From contig CAYTSW010000064.1 in NCBI GenBank assembly GCA_964440605.1, positions 1 to 15,229 of the forward strand: DNA of 15,229 bases, read 5' to 3'. The position numbers and the translations under genes were made by a program. Of this stretch, positions 6,909 to 14,256 are shown in pieces. The notes beneath the pieces were generated by a model. It saw only the letters and a program-made list of their open reading frames with translations. It ran no database searches and was not told the DNA's origin. The number at the start of each line of letters is the position of its first letter. Position 1 is the first letter of the stretch. This DNA is from CAYTSW01 sp964440605. Its GTDB lineage: Bacteria > Planctomycetota > Phycisphaerae > Phycisphaerales > UBA1924.

Positions 6909-9900
6909 ATGAGCGAGCCAGTTCCCGCCGATGGTGCGCTGCTCCAGCGCAACCTCAACGCCCTCGCCCGACGCCAGCCGGACGTGGCGCAAGCCATCGC
7001 CGCGGCCCCGCCCCGCGCGGACGTGGTGTTCGTTCCAGCAACGCGCGACGAAGCGGTGACGGCGGAGCTGGACGGCCGAGGGCTGGCCAGCAGACGCAAG
7101 CCGCTGGATGAGGGGGATCGATTCGCACGGGCGGTGAATCTCGAAGACCACGGCGGCATCGTGCTGATGGGCATGGGTGTGGGGCACCACGCTTCAGCGC
7201 TCGCAACGCGGTGCGCGAAGGTGAGCGCGCTGGTGGTGTTCGAGCCCGATCTCGGGTTGTTGCGCGCGGTGCTGGAGCGCGTGGACCACTCGGCGTGGCT
7301 GGGCGAGGATCACGTGCGCCTGGTGGTCGACGCCGACGACGAGCCGGCGCTCCAGCGCACGCTGCGGGGGCTCGAGGCGATGCTGTCGGTGGGCGTGGAG
7401 CTCGTCGACCATGCGCCGAGCGCTGGGCGTCTGGGCACGGCGGCGGGACGATTCGGGCAGGCGGTGGCGCGCGCCGTGGCTGCTATGCGCATGCACGTGA
7501 TTACCACGATGGTGCAATCCGACGTCACGGTCCGCAACGAACTGATGAACCTCGGGGAGTACGTGCGCTGGCCCGGCATCACGGAGCTCGAAAACGCCGC
7601 GGCGGGGCGGTCGGCGATCGTGGTCGCGGCGGGACCGAGCCTGGAGCGCACGATCGGTGCGCTCAAGACGCCGGGCCTGCGCGAGCGGTGCGTGATCATC
7701 TGCGTGCAGACGGTGCTCAAGAAGCTGCTCGCCGAGGGCGTGCGCCCTCACTATGTCACCGCGATCGACTACCACGAGATCAGCACACGTTTCTACGAGG
7801 GGCTGACGGCAGAGAATGTCGAGGGCGTGACGCTCGTTGCCGAAGCGCGTGCAAACGCCGCGATCCTCGACGCGTACCCGGGCGCCAAGCGCCTGCCGCG
7901 CGACGAGTACCTCGACAAGCTGCTGCACGGCGTCTTCGGTGCGGAGGATGCGCCGGATCGTGGCAGGCTGACGGCGGCGGCGACCGTGGCGCACCTGTCC
8001 TACTACCTCGCGCGGCACCTCGGGTGCGAACCGGTCATCCTCACCGGGCAGGACCTCGCGTTCACCGATGGACAGTACTATGGGCCCGGCGCCGCCATCC
8101 ACCGCGTCTGGGCGAGCGAGCTCAACGCGTTCAACACGCTCGAGATGATGGAGTGGCAGCGCATCGTGCGCAACCGCACGCACCTGCACCGCGTCAGCGA
8201 CCACCTCGGACGCCCGGTGTACACCGACGATCAGATGGCGACGTACCTCGCGCAGTTCGAACGCGACTTCGCGCCGGACCACGGGCGAGGGCTGCGGATC
8301 ATCGACGCGACGGAAGGCGGCGTACACAAGCGGTTCACGGATGTCATGACGCTGGCCGAAGCGGTTGAGCGGTTCGCGGGCGAAGGGTCGCCCAAGCTGC
8401 CCGAGCTGCCTCAAGCGTCGGCGGACGATCGGCCCGCGACGCGGGCGCGGACGGCCGACCGCGTGCGCAAGGTGCGGCGGCAGGTGGAGACGATCGCCAG
8501 GCGTACGCGGGAGACGCTGGGCCTCCTCGACGAGATGCGCGACAAGCTGGGTGACCGGGCGGGCCACGGCGACGTGGTGAAGCGCGTCCACGCGCTGCGC
8601 GACGAGGTGCACGCGCTCGACCCGGGATTTCACCTGCTGATGAAGCTGAACCAGTTGGGCGGGTATAAGCGATTCAAGGCGGACCGGGCGATCGAGCTCG
8701 CGCAGCATGGGGACTGGTGGGACGAGCAGGCGGCACGGATCGATCGCGACCAGACGAACCTTGAGTGGTTGGAAGATGTCGCGGAGGTGCTGCGCGAGCT
8801 GATGTCCGTCGCGGAGCGCGCGCTCTCGGGCGGCGAAAAGCGAACGCGGGATATCACGCCGCGGGATCCTGACGCGCCGATGGGCGTGGAGGTCAAGCCG
8901 GTGCGCACGGTCGCGGTGCTCCGGGCGGATCGGGCGTGGCACGCCTGGGACGTCGAGGTCGGCGGGAAGGCAGCGCTGGTGCGCACGGCGGAGCGGCTGA
9001 CGCGTTGCGCGCGCTTGACGGAGATCGTCGTCGCGACGCCGGAACGCGAGCGCGTCAATGCGATGCTGCACGAAGCGGGCGGCGACGTGCGCCAGTGGAT
9101 GGCGGAAGGGCGGCTGGTGGTGGAGGACGCGCCGGAGGCGGACGAGCATGCGCTGCGGCCCATGCGCGCGGCGCGCGCGTGGGCGGAGGATTGCTGGCGC
9201 GGCGGGCTGGCGGGGATGACGTGCTACGACGAGGCGCTCGACGCCGTGCTGGCGACGCGGGTGCTCGAACGCCATGGCGGCGAAGCGCTGCTGATCGTGG
9301 GCGCGGACTGGGTGGCGGTCGATCACGCGTTGTGCGACGAGGTGATCGAGCGACACGCCGAATCGCCGAGTGCGAATCCCTTGACGTTCACGCAGGCGCC
9401 GCCGGGGTGTTGCGGCGCGGTGATCGGGCGCGCTTTCCTCGCGGAACTGGCCCGGGGTCGATCCAGCGGTGCGAACGCATGGGTGGCGACGGTGGGCGGC
9501 GTGCTTGGCTATCAGCCGCAGGCGCCCCGGCACGACCCGATCGCGCGTGCGTGCTGCGTGTCGATCGACGCGCAACTGCGCGATGCGGCGGTCCGGTGCG
9601 TCGCGGATACGCCGATGGCGTTGGCTGCGCTGAGCGCGCTCGACGAGCGCACGCTCGATGGTGATACCCCAGCGATTGCGCGAGGCGTGCGCGCGGTGCT
9701 CGAAGAGGGGACGGTCGAGCCGCGGGAACTCGTGATCGAGGACGCGGGCGCGGGGGATGTGGTCGATGTGCTGCGCGGGTTCGCGGCGTCGTCGCCGGGC
9801 GGGCTGGTGACGGTTGCGGGGGCGTGGGGAGATGTTGTCGAAGCGACGCGCGTCGCGCGGGAGGCGGGCTTGTTCGTGCACACGCGGACGAGCGGCGCGG

Positions 9901-10307
9901 GCGGGTCGGAAGAGGGTCGCGCACTGGTCGAGTCGGGGGCGGACGTCGTGGGGCTGGATATGGTCGCGCAGTACGAGGTGACTCACCGCCTGCTGACGGG
10001 CGGCGATGGGTTCGCGGCGTCGAGGGCCTGCGCGGAGGCGGTGCTGTCGGCGCGCACGCCGGTGCATGGCTTGCCCAGCGTATGGCTGGCGCCACGCATC
10101 GAGCGTCGCGACGCGGTTTATGAAGAGGTCGAAGCGTTTTTCGACGCGTGGGTCGCGCGGTGCGGTGTAGCGATCATCGATCCGCCATGCCGGGTCGGCG
10201 CTGGAGAGAGAATCCGCGCGCTGCCGGTGCCGGATGTTGCGGCTGGGCGGGACGCCTGGCGTCGGCGTGTGCACGCGAGCGGGCGTGTGGTGCGGAGGGC
10301 GGGGTGA
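6909..10307 (+). CDS. Maf-like DUF115 glycosyltransferase fused to SpsF-like and radical-SAM-like domains
   Basis: The 1132-residue protein begins with a Maf/DUF115 region (about 85-490), the family of motility-associated factors that transfer nonulosonic acids onto flagellin. The key motif is VVAAGPSLE (238-246); TAIDYHE (284-290) and TGQDLAFTDGQYY (379-391) also fit. A helical, charged segment follows (about 510-645). Residues 665-900 have the outline of an SpsF/NeuA-type nucleotidyltransferase, including IVVATPE and LGYQPQAPRHDPI. Residues 935-1110 look like the barrel of radical SAM/SPASM proteins (VEAFFDAWVARCGVAIIDP), but without a CxxxCxxC motif. ATG 6909 is preferred to an upstream TTG at 6861 because the homologous-looking sequence starts there; there is no Shine-Dalgarno. 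The stop overlaps the neuA start by one base (TGATG). The DUF115 part is confident; the other two domains are judged from fold-like patterns and lack expected catalytic signatures. Confidence 0.85.
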   Translation: MSEPVPADGALLQRNLNALARRQPDVAQAIAAAPPRADVVFVPATRDEAVTAELDGRGLASRRKPLDEGDRFARAVNLEDHGGIVLMGMGVGHHASALATRCAKVSALVVFEPDLGLLRAVLERVDHSAWLGEDHVRLVVDADDEPALQRTLRGLEAMLSVGVELVDHAPSAGRLGTAAGRFGQAVARAVAAMRMHVITTMVQSDVTVRNELMNLGEYVRWPGITELENAAAGRSAIVVAAGPSLERTIGALKTPGLRERCVIICVQTVLKKLLAEGVRPHYVTAIDYHEISTRFYEGLTAENVEGVTLVAEARANAAILDAYPGAKRLPRDEYLDKLLHGVFGAEDAPDRGRLTAAATVAHLSYYLARHLGCEPVILTGQDLAFTDGQYYGPGAAIHRVWASELNAFNTLEMMEWQRIVRNRTHLHRVSDHLGRPVYTDDQMATYLAQFERDFAPDHGRGLRIIDATEGGVHKRFTDVMTLAEAVERFAGEGSPKLPELPQASADDRPATRARTADRVRKVRRQVETIARRTRETLGLLDEMRDKLGDRAGHGDVVKRVHALRDEVHALDPGFHLLMKLNQLGGYKRFKADRAIELAQHGDWWDEQAARIDRDQTNLEWLEDVAEVLRELMSVAERALSGGEKRTRDITPRDPDAPMGVEVKPVRTVAVLRADRAWHAWDVEVGGKAALVRTAERLTRCARLTEIVVATPERERVNAMLHEAGGDVRQWMAEGRLVVEDAPEADEHALRPMRAARAWAEDCWRGGLAGMTCYDEALDAVLATRVLERHGGEALLIVGADWVAVDHALCDEVIERHAESPSANPLTFTQAPPGCCGAVIGRAFLAELARGRSSGANAWVATVGGVLGYQPQAPRHDPIARACCVSIDAQLRDAAVRCVADTPMALAALSALDERTLDGDTPAIARGVRAVLEEGTVEPRELVIEDAGAGDVVDVLRGFAASSPGGLVTVAGAWGDVVEATRVAREAGLFVHTRTSGAGGSEEGRALVESGADVVGLDMVAQYEVTHRLLTGGDGFAASRACAEAVLSARTPVHGLPSVWLAPRIERRDAVYEEVEAFFDAWVARCGVAIIDPPCRVGAGERIRALPVPDVAAGRDAWRRRVHASGRVVRRAG

Positions 10308-11053
10308 TGTACACACTGGGGCTGATACTGGCGCGGGCGGGGAGCAAGGGTCTGGTCGGGAAGAACGAGCGGGTGCTCGCCGGCAAGCCCTGCATCGAAT
10401 GGACGATTGACTTTGCGCGCACGCAGCGTCGGCTCGATCGGGTGGCGGTGTCGACGGATGGATCGACGCTGCGTGCGATCGCTGAGCGATGCGGGGTCGA
10501 CGTGCTGGATCGACCGGAACAACTGGCGACGGACAGCGCGCGGGTAGACTCGTGCGCGCGCGACGCGTTGCTGAAGGCGGAGCACGCGTGCGGCGGGCGG
10601 TACGACGCGGTATTGCTCCTGTACGCGAACGTGCCGGTGCGGCCTGATGATCTGGGGGATCGGGCGATGGAACTCCTCGAGCGCAGCGGGGCGGACAGCG
10701 TGCAGTCGTACGGGCGCGTGGGCAAGCACCACCCGTTGTGGACGGCGGTCGTGGATGAGGCGGGCGGGGGCGTGCGGCCCTGGCAGGGTGAGCGATTGAA
10801 CGGCGGGGTGTATCGGCGTCAGGACTTGCCGCCGGCGCACGTGCCGGATGGCGGTGTGCTGGCTGTTCGACGCGAGGCGTTGATGCTGGAGTTGGAGGGC
10901 GTGGAGGATGGGCCGCACCGGTTTCTGGGCGCGGATCGTCGCGGGATCGTTACGCAGGCGGGGGCGGTGGTGGACATCGACTGCGAGATGGACGCGATCG
11001 TCGCGGAGGTGATGCTGTCGCGACGACTCGGGGGCGGAGAGGTGGCGGCGTGA
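10307..11053 (+). CDS. neuA: CMP-nonulosonate cytidylyltransferase (NeuA/LegF type)
   Basis: The enzyme activates a nine-carbon acidic sugar with CTP to the CMP-sugar donor used by glycosyltransferases. The 248-residue product carries the family nucleotide-binding motif ILARAGSKGLVGKN (7-20), followed by LAGKPCIEWTI, VSTDG and ATDSA. RRQDLPP and a C-terminal VDIDCEMD segment also match the family. The ATG at 10307 overlaps the TGA of the Maf-like gene and has GGAGGG at 10294-10299, 7 nt upstream, so the start is well supported; the same frame is open upstream only as a shadow of the previous gene. Its stop overlaps the neuB start by four bases. Sequence alone does not tell Neu5Ac from legionaminic acid; pseudaminic acid is less likely because of the neighbouring epimerase. 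Confidence 0.93.
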   Translation: MYTLGLILARAGSKGLVGKNERVLAGKPCIEWTIDFARTQRRLDRVAVSTDGSTLRAIAERCGVDVLDRPEQLATDSARVDSCARDALLKAEHACGGRYDAVLLLYANVPVRPDDLGDRAMELLERSGADSVQSYGRVGKHHPLWTAVVDEAGGGVRPWQGERLNGGVYRRQDLPPAHVPDGGVLAVRREALMLELEGVEDGPHRFLGADRRGIVTQAGAVVDIDCEMDAIVAEVMLSRRLGGGEVAA

Positions 11054-12093
11054 GAATCAGCGGGCGGGCGATCGGGCCGGGCGAGCCGGTGTACGTGATC
11101 GCCGAGATCGGCGTGAACCACGACGGGCAGATCGCTCGGGCGCTGGAGTTGATCGAACGCGCGGCGGAGGCGGGGGCCGACGCGGTGAAGTTCCAGTACT
11201 TCGAGACGGATCGGCTGATGAGCCGCGCCGCGAAGCTGGCGGCGTACCAGCGGGCCGCGGGCGAGGCCGATCCGATCGCGATGCTGCGGCGGCTGGAGCT
11301 GTCGGCGGACGACCTGGCGGCGTGCGCGGAGCGGGCGCAAAGCACCGGCGTGGATGCGTTGGTGAGCGTGTTTAGCGTCGAACTCGTCGAGCGGGCGGCG
11401 GCGATGGGGTGGGAAGCGTTCAAGACGGCGAGTCCCGACGTGGTGCACAAGCCGTTGCTCGAGGCGGTGGCGCGGACAGGATTGCCCATGGTGGTGAGCA
11501 CCGGCGCGAGCACGCTGGAGGAAGCGGCGTGCGCCCACGGATGGATACGTGACGCGGGGGCGGCGGGGCGGTGCGCGTGGTTGCAGTGCGTGAGCGCGTA
11601 TCCGACGCCGCTGGAGGAGGCAACGCTGGGCGGGATGGCGAGCCTGGCGCGGGTGGTGCAAGGGCCGGTGGGGTACAGCGATCACACGCCTCACGTGGAG
11701 ACGGCCCGGCTGGCGGTGGAAGCCGGGGCGTGCGTGCTGGAAAAACACCTGACGTACGACACGGGCGCGACCGGGCCGGACCACGCGGCGAGTTTGGCGC
11801 CCGAGGGCTTCGCGCAGTACGTGCGTGTGGCGCGAGGTGCGACGCCTGTTGAGCGCGTCGCGGTCGAGGAGAAGCGGGTGCTGGAGCGCGAGCGGGATGT
11901 GCGGCGGGTGAGCCGGCAGTCGATCGTGTTGCGGCGGCGGGTGGAGGCGGGCGAGGTGATCCGGGCGTCGGACGTGACGTTCAAGCGGCCTGGGACCGGG
12001 CTCGAGCCGTGGCGGGTAGGCGAGGTGGTGGAGCGGCGGGCGGCGCGGGCGATCGAGTCGGACGTGCCGGTCGTGGACGAGGACGTATTGTGA
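11050..12093 (+). CDS. neuB: N-acylneuraminate/legionaminate synthase (NeuB/LegI type)
   Basis: The enzyme condenses phosphoenolpyruvate with a six-carbon N-acylated sugar to give a nonulosonic acid. The 347-residue protein has a complete NeuB barrel: AEIGVNHDG (18-26), VKFQYF (46-51), FKTASPDVVHKPLL (124-137), STGAST (150-155), GYSDHT (208-213), EKHLT (231-235) and GPDH (242-245). A C-terminal SAF/antifreeze-like domain (about 287-347, SRQSIVLRRRVEAGEVI) completes the normal architecture. The GTG start at 11050 shares GTGA with the neuA stop; GGAGAGG upstream may serve as a ribosome binding site. The length is usual. The acceptor is N-acetylmannosamine if the product is Neu5Ac, or its 2,4-diacetamido-6-deoxy analogue if legionaminic acid. 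Confidence 0.95.
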   Translation: MRISGRAIGPGEPVYVIAEIGVNHDGQIARALELIERAAEAGADAVKFQYFETDRLMSRAAKLAAYQRAAGEADPIAMLRRLELSADDLAACAERAQSTGVDALVSVFSVELVERAAAMGWEAFKTASPDVVHKPLLEAVARTGLPMVVSTGASTLEEAACAHGWIRDAGAAGRCAWLQCVSAYPTPLEEATLGGMASLARVVQGPVGYSDHTPHVETARLAVEAGACVLEKHLTYDTGATGPDHAASLAPEGFAQYVRVARGATPVERVAVEEKRVLERERDVRRVSRQSIVLRRRVEAGEVIRASDVTFKRPGTGLEPWRVGEVVERRAARAIESDVPVVDEDVL

Positions 12094-13229
12094 GCGTGCG
12101 TCGTGTGCGGGCTGCGGTGGTGACGGGGACGCGGGCGGAGTTCGGGCTGCTGACGCCGGTGATGCGGGCGATCGCGACGCACGAAGCGCTGGAGTTGCAG
12201 GTGGTGGTCGCGGGCGGGCATCTGGTGGGCGAGGAGCCGACGGAGCGTGAGGTGGAAGCGGCGTTCGAGGTAGCCGGGCGGGTGCCGATGCAGGCGCAGG
12301 GGGAGACGGGCCGGGCGGCGGACGCTGCGGCGTTGGGGCGCGGGATCAGTGGGTGTGCGCAGGTGTTCGCGGACCTTCGGCCGGACGTGGTGGTCGTGCT
12401 CGGGGATCGGATCGAGGCGCTCGCGGCGGCTTCGGCGACGAGCGTGGGTGGAATCGCCGTGGCGCATCTGCACGGCGGCGACCGCGCGGAGGGCGTCGCG
12501 GACGAGGCGATGCGACGGGCGATCAGCGCGCTGGCGCACGTGCATCTGCCGGCAACCACGCAGAGCGCCGAGCGGCTGGTGCGGACGGGCGAGGAGGAGT
12601 CGCGGGTGCATGTCGTCGGCTCGCCGGCGGCGGACGGGATGCGGGGCGTGGAGCCGGTCGCGGACGATGTGTGGCAGGAGCTCGGGTCGCCCGGGGTGGT
12701 GGTGCTGCATCATCCGGCGGGGCTGGGGGACGCGGAGGAGGAGCGGCTGGCGCGGAGCATCGCGGGCGCGGTTGACGGCGAGCGCGTGCTGTGGCTTGCG
12801 CCGAATCTGGATGCGGATCGCGAGGTGGTGGAGCGGGTGCGGCGCGAGGCTGGTGTCGGCGGCAACGTGCGGCTGATGGAGCACCTGCCGCACGCGGTGT
12901 TCAAGGGGGTGCTGGTGCGGCTGGGGCGTGAGGGGGGCGTGCTGGTGGGGAACAGCTCGGCGGGGCTCATCGAGGCGGCGATTGCGGGAGTGCGCGTGGT
13001 CGACGTCGGGCCTCGGCAGGCCGGGCGGGAGCGGTGCGAAAACGCGGTGTGGACCGATGGGAACCGTGTGGCGGACGTGCGGCGAGCGATCGAGGCCGCG
13101 CGGGGGCTCGACGTGCACGAAGTTGAGCATCCGTACGGCGACGGGCGGACGGGCCCACGCGTGGCTGCAGTGTTGGCGGGGCTGGAGTTCTCGGACCCCG
13201 CGTTGCTGCGCAAGCGTTGTTGGTATTAA
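12090..13229 (+). CDS. neuC: UDP-N-acetylglucosamine 2-epimerase, hydrolysing (NeuC/LegG type)
   Basis: The enzyme epimerises C2 and removes UDP from a UDP-N-acylated sugar, supplying the acceptor for NeuB. The 379-residue protein shows GTRAEFGLL (13-21), LGDRIEAL (104-111), HLHGGD (126-131), VGSPAADGM (176-184), VGNSSAGLIEA (286-296) and the late RQAGR and YGDGRTG segments, so the GT-B-like fold is complete. The family usually has HGGE; here it is HGGD, a conservative change. The GTG start at 12090 shares GTGA with the neuB stop; the frame is open upstream only as a neuB shadow. NeuC/LegG enzymes belong to sialic and legionaminic acid pathways; pseudaminic acid uses the unrelated hydrolase PseG. 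This is the last gene of the operon. Confidence 0.94.
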   Translation: MSVRRVRAAVVTGTRAEFGLLTPVMRAIATHEALELQVVVAGGHLVGEEPTEREVEAAFEVAGRVPMQAQGETGRAADAAALGRGISGCAQVFADLRPDVVVVLGDRIEALAAASATSVGGIAVAHLHGGDRAEGVADEAMRRAISALAHVHLPATTQSAERLVRTGEEESRVHVVGSPAADGMRGVEPVADDVWQELGSPGVVVLHHPAGLGDAEEERLARSIAGAVDGERVLWLAPNLDADREVVERVRREAGVGGNVRLMEHLPHAVFKGVLVRLGREGGVLVGNSSAGLIEAAIAGVRVVDVGPRQAGRERCENAVWTDGNRVADVRRAIEAARGLDVHEVEHPYGDGRTGPRVAAVLAGLEFSDPALLRKRCWY

Positions 13230-13326
13230 GGGTCGGGATCGCGCGGGGTATCGGCACAAACGTCGCAAGTTGGGCGGGTGGGCGGTCGATGGACCAAAGG
13301 GACCTTCAACCGAGCAGGGGATTTCG

Positions 13327-14211
13327 ATGAGCGCGACGACTGAAGATCGGCAGCAGGTGGTGGACGCGGCGGTGCGCGAGATCAGCCACATCGCGACCCT
13401 GCCAGAGGTGACGGTGCGGATCATCGAGCTGGTCGAGGACCCGACGTCGACCGCGCAGGACCTGCACCAGATCATCGCCAATGACCCGGCGTTGTGCAGC
13501 CGGATTTTGAAGGTCGTGAACTCGTCGTTTTACGGGCTGCCGGGGCAGATCGGCTCGATCAACCGGGCGATCGTGCTGCTGGGGCTGAACGCGGTGAAGA
13601 ACATCGCGATCTCGGCGAGCCTGGCCAAGCTCTTCCGCGGGGGCGATCTGAGCCCGCAGTTCTCGGCCAAGCATCTGTGGACGCACTCGGTGGCTTGCGC
13701 CGCGGCGGGCAAGCTCGTCGCCGATGCGGTGAAGCTGGGCGTCCCGGACGAGGCCTTCCTCTCGGGCCTGATCCACGACATCGGGATCATGGTGGAGATG
13801 CAGGCGGACCGGAAGAAGCTGATCGAGGTGGTGGAGCGGGTGAAGCCAAATCGCGAAGGCGTGCCCAGCGGCGACATGCTCGAAGCGGAGTTGGACCTGC
13901 TCGGCGCGACGCACCAGGACTTCGGCAAGGGGCTGGCCAAGAAGTGGAAGTTCCCGTCGACGCTGGTGAACGTGACGGGCCATCACCACACGCCGATGGA
14001 ACTGCCCGAGGAAGCGCGGACGCTGCCTTGTGTGGCGTACGTCGCGGACCGCCTGGCGGGGGGCGTCGAGGACGGGTTCCGGCTGGACCTGCCTTCGCTC
14101 GACGTCGACGGCGCGGTGCTGGAGCATCTCAAGTTGCCGCAGCCCAAGCTCGACGAACTGCGTGAGCAGGTCGTTGACGCCATCGACGATGTGAAGGCGA
14201 TGCTGTCCTAG
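13327..14211 (+). CDS. HDOD-domain signalling protein
   Basis: HDOD proteins are regulators related to HD phosphohydrolases and are often linked to motility, cyclic-di-GMP signalling or stress control; many have no enzyme activity. The 294-residue product consists of an HDOD domain (about 15-215) with the family segments ANDPALCSRILKVVNSSFYG (51-70) and INRAIVLLGLNAVKNIAIS (78-96), and a short tail with no added output domain. Histidine and aspartate residues at HD-like positions are present: H120, H150-D151, H196 and H219-H221, so metal binding is conceivable. The ATG at 13327 follows AGGGG (13316-13320) by 6 nt. It starts 97 bp after neuC, so it may be read from the nonulosonate operon or from its own promoter; none is evident. 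Third positions return to more C-ending codons than in neuABC. Confidence 0.9.
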   Translation: MSATTEDRQQVVDAAVREISHIATLPEVTVRIIELVEDPTSTAQDLHQIIANDPALCSRILKVVNSSFYGLPGQIGSINRAIVLLGLNAVKNIAISASLAKLFRGGDLSPQFSAKHLWTHSVACAAAGKLVADAVKLGVPDEAFLSGLIHDIGIMVEMQADRKKLIEVVERVKPNREGVPSGDMLEAELDLLGATHQDFGKGLAKKWKFPSTLVNVTGHHHTPMELPEEARTLPCVAYVADRLAGGVEDGFRLDLPSLDVDGAVLEHLKLPQPKLDELREQVVDAIDDVKAMLS

Positions 14212-14237
14212 CCGAGCGACGCGCGCGTTCGTGCGGC

Positions 14238-14256
14238 GCGGCTGTGCTTCAGCCGC
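14238..14256. terminator. Perfect hairpin between convergent HDOD and surE genes
   Basis: GCGGCTG (14238-14244) and CAGCCGC (14250-14256) form a perfect 7-bp stem with a TGCTT-type 5-nt loop. It overlaps the surE stop codon and starts 27 bp after the HDOD gene stop, so both transcripts could end in it. There is no U-tract. Its form recalls the hairpins at 5022-5041. Confidence 0.45.

Noticed and set aside
7194..10316. Open frame of 1040 codons antisense to the Maf-like gene
   Set aside because: It is rich in Arg, His and Pro with no recognisable domain, and mirrors a gene with clear motifs. Long antisense frames are expected at this GC content.
12009..12089. Longer neuC starting at 12009
   Set aside because: The added residues are a frame shadow of the neuB C-terminus; the GTG at 12090 with GTGA overlap matches the neuA-neuB junction style.
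13230..13326. Possible riboswitch (such as a cyclic-di-GMP type) before the HDOD gene
   Set aside because: CGGCACAAACGTCGCAAG vaguely recalls parts of one class, but no stable paired core or tetraloop arrangement could be drawn.
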